A stretch of 24,739 nt of DNA. Origin: CAZIHO01 sp964538875 (GTDB lineage: Bacteria; Pseudomonadota; Gammaproteobacteria; Chromatiales; Chromatiaceae). The notes below the pieces were generated by a model. The model was not told the origin of the DNA and ran no database searches. It was given only the letters and a program-made list of their open reading frames with translations. Each line of letters begins with the position of its first letter. Position 1 is the first letter of the stretch. The stretch covers positions 1 to 24,739 of the forward strand of contig CAZIHO010000046.1 in assembly GCA_964538875.1 (NCBI GenBank). Reading direction: 5' to 3'. The position numbers and the translations under genes are program-made. Shown piece after piece: positions 23,493 through 24,739 of this stretch.

Positions 23493-24728
23493 ATGGGCCC
23501 AGGGTTGCGACTCTTCATCAGTGCCGGTGAGGTATCCGGGGACCTGTATGGCGCCCAGTTGACCCAGGCGCTGCGCCAGTTGGCGGGCAACCGGACACTG
23601 GACCTGTACGCCCTGGGCGGTCCGCGCATGGCGGCGGCCGGGGCGCGGCTGCTGGCGGATACCGCCGGGCGGGGCACCATCGGCTTCGTAGACCCCCTGC
23701 GCCAATTGCTGCCCAGTCTGGCCCTGTACCGGACCGTGAGCCGGGAACTGCGCCGCTGCCCGCCCCAAGCGGCGGTGCTGATCGACTATCCCGGCGTCAA
23801 CCTGCCCCTGGCCCGGCTGGTGCATGACCGGCTCCGCATCCCCCTGGCCTGGTATCTGCCACCGGAAGAACATCTGTGGAGCCGTCAGGGCAACCGGCGC
23901 CTGGACCGCAGCCACCGGGTAGGGGCGCGCAGCGACCTGATTCTGACCGCCCATGCCCAGGACACCGCCCTGTTCCAGACAATGGGCTGCCAGGTGCGCC
24001 AGGTGGGTCATCCCCTGCTGGACCGGGCCCCGGAGCGCCCCCTGTCCCGGCCAGCGGCCAGGGAACTGGCGGCGCCCGGCCATGGCGGTCCCCTGGTGGC
24101 TCTGTTTGCGGCGTCCCGCGCCATCGAACTGCGGCTATTGTGGCCGGTATTGGCGGCCAGCGCGGCGCGGCTGCTGGAGCACTGCCCTGAGGTGGCGTTC
24201 CTGGTGCCCCTGGCCGGCCCCCACCTGGCGCCGGCCCTGGAGCGGGCCCTGGCCCGCACCCGCCGGGACTACCCCCAATTGGCAACTCGCCTACTGCCTC
24301 TGACGGGCAGCCCCGGCGGCCAGCGGCCGGGAGACTTGGCGGCCGCCGCCGCCGACCTGGCCCTGTGCAAGGCGGGCAGCGTCACCCTGGAGTTGGCCCT
24401 GGCTGGGGTGCCCCTGGTGATGCTGTACCGCATCGACCGGGTCACCGAATGGGTGGGCCGCCACTGGCTGGGCCTGTCCGAGGCCCATTTCCCCTACATC
24501 GCCCTGCCCAATATGCTGCTCCGGGAACCCCTGGTGCCGGAGTTCAAGCAGCACGACACCGATCCGGACGCCATCGCCGCCGCCGCCCTGGCCCTGCTGG
24601 ACCCGGACGGCCCGGCGCGCCGGGCGCAACTGGCGGGATTCGCCCGGCTACGGGCGGGGCTCGGCGGTGGAGGCGCGGCGACACGGGCCGCCGCCGAGGT
24701 GTTGGCCCTGGCGGCTGGGGGTGATTAG
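23493..24728 (+). CDS. lpxB: Divergent LpxB-type lipid-A-disaccharide synthase
   Basis: A GT19-family glycosyltransferase of 411 residues (E. coli LpxB 382), expected to join UDP-diacylglucosamine and diacylglucosamine-1-phosphate at the inner membrane. Recognisable elements: AGEVSGD (11-17), LIDYPGVNLPLAR, VGHPLLD, KAGSVTLELALAGVPLVMLYR and FPYIALPNMLLREPLVPEF. It departs from the E. coli type: the SPSVWAW region is PPEEHLWS (123-130) and the phosphate-loop GSR is AASR (206-209). It therefore resembles the variant LpxB-like proteins, and its sugar substrate may not be standard. A GAGGGGGC site precedes the ATG, 6 nt after the ketosynthase stop. It is the last gene of the visible operon; the window ends 11 bases later. 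Confidence 0.85.
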   Translation: MGPGLRLFISAGEVSGDLYGAQLTQALRQLAGNRTLDLYALGGPRMAAAGARLLADTAGRGTIGFVDPLRQLLPSLALYRTVSRELRRCPPQAAVLIDYPGVNLPLARLVHDRLRIPLAWYLPPEEHLWSRQGNRRLDRSHRVGARSDLILTAHAQDTALFQTMGCQVRQVGHPLLDRAPERPLSRPAARELAAPGHGGPLVALFAASRAIELRLLWPVLAASAARLLEHCPEVAFLVPLAGPHLAPALERALARTRRDYPQLATRLLPLTGSPGGQRPGDLAAAAADLALCKAGSVTLELALAGVPLVMLYRIDRVTEWVGRHWLGLSEAHFPYIALPNMLLREPLVPEFKQHDTDPDAIAAAALALLDPDGPARRAQLAGFARLRAGLGGGGAATRAAAEVLALAAGGD

Positions 24729-24739
24729 ACCGGCCCAGC

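Overview
The window is GC-rich, very densely coded chromosomal DNA that reads like a gammaproteobacterium. The evidence is an E. coli-like YchF, a Pseudomonas-like order of cytochrome c oxidase and assembly genes, and LpxD/LpxB (a Gram-negative envelope). No tRNA, rRNA, CRISPR array, transposase or phage gene was recognised. Two runs of exactly 100 N mark scaffold joins (6739-6838 and 8818-8917), so this is a draft or metagenomic assembly. The second join is flanked by the same 55 bases on both sides and is probably an artefact.

Region 1 (1-9290) is signalling. It opens with the 3' nearly complete ychF. A response regulator with a degenerate HD-GYP domain follows on the + strand. Converging on it is a two-gene minus-strand operon: an intact RpfG-type HD-GYP response regulator (TTG start behind a strong ribosome binding site), overlapping by ATGA a 1573-residue soluble hybrid histidine kinase with about seven PAS domains, HisKA, HATPase, receiver and HPt. 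The likely theme is multi-input phosphorelay control of cyclic-di-GMP, with one active and one probably inactive HD-GYP protein.

Region 2 (9293-20247) is a cytochrome c oxidase locus, mostly on the minus strand. In transcription order it holds coxB (CuA subunit II with a fused C-terminal cytochrome c, so caa3-like), coxA, a 49-residue membrane protein, ctaG/COX11, coxC, surf1, a thioredoxin-fold CX3C membrane protein, ctaB, ctaA, sco and a DUF2189 membrane protein. Two + strand genes interrupt this layout: a twin-transmembrane DUF2909-type protein and a heme-copper-oxidase subunit I paralogue next to ctaA. CtaB and CtaA make heme A, SCO and CtaG deliver copper, SURF1 assists assembly, and the structural subunits form the oxidase. 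CoxA has methionine where A-type oxidases carry the K-channel lysine. The subunit I paralogue keeps heme-type histidines but lacks the His-His pair of the CuB site.

Region 3 (20248-20862) is a roughly 600-base divergent intergenic region with a perfect FNR/Anr-type box (TTGATCCAGATCAA).

Region 4 (20863-24728) is a tight + strand operon: an LpxD-type N-acyltransferase, a dedicated acyl carrier protein, a beta-ketoacyl-ACP synthase and a divergent LpxB-type glycosyltransferase. It lacks lpxA and fabZ, and it carries its own ACP and condensing enzyme. It looks like an accessory module for making or attaching a special acyl chain on a lipid A-like disaccharide, and is the best candidate here for an under-described system.
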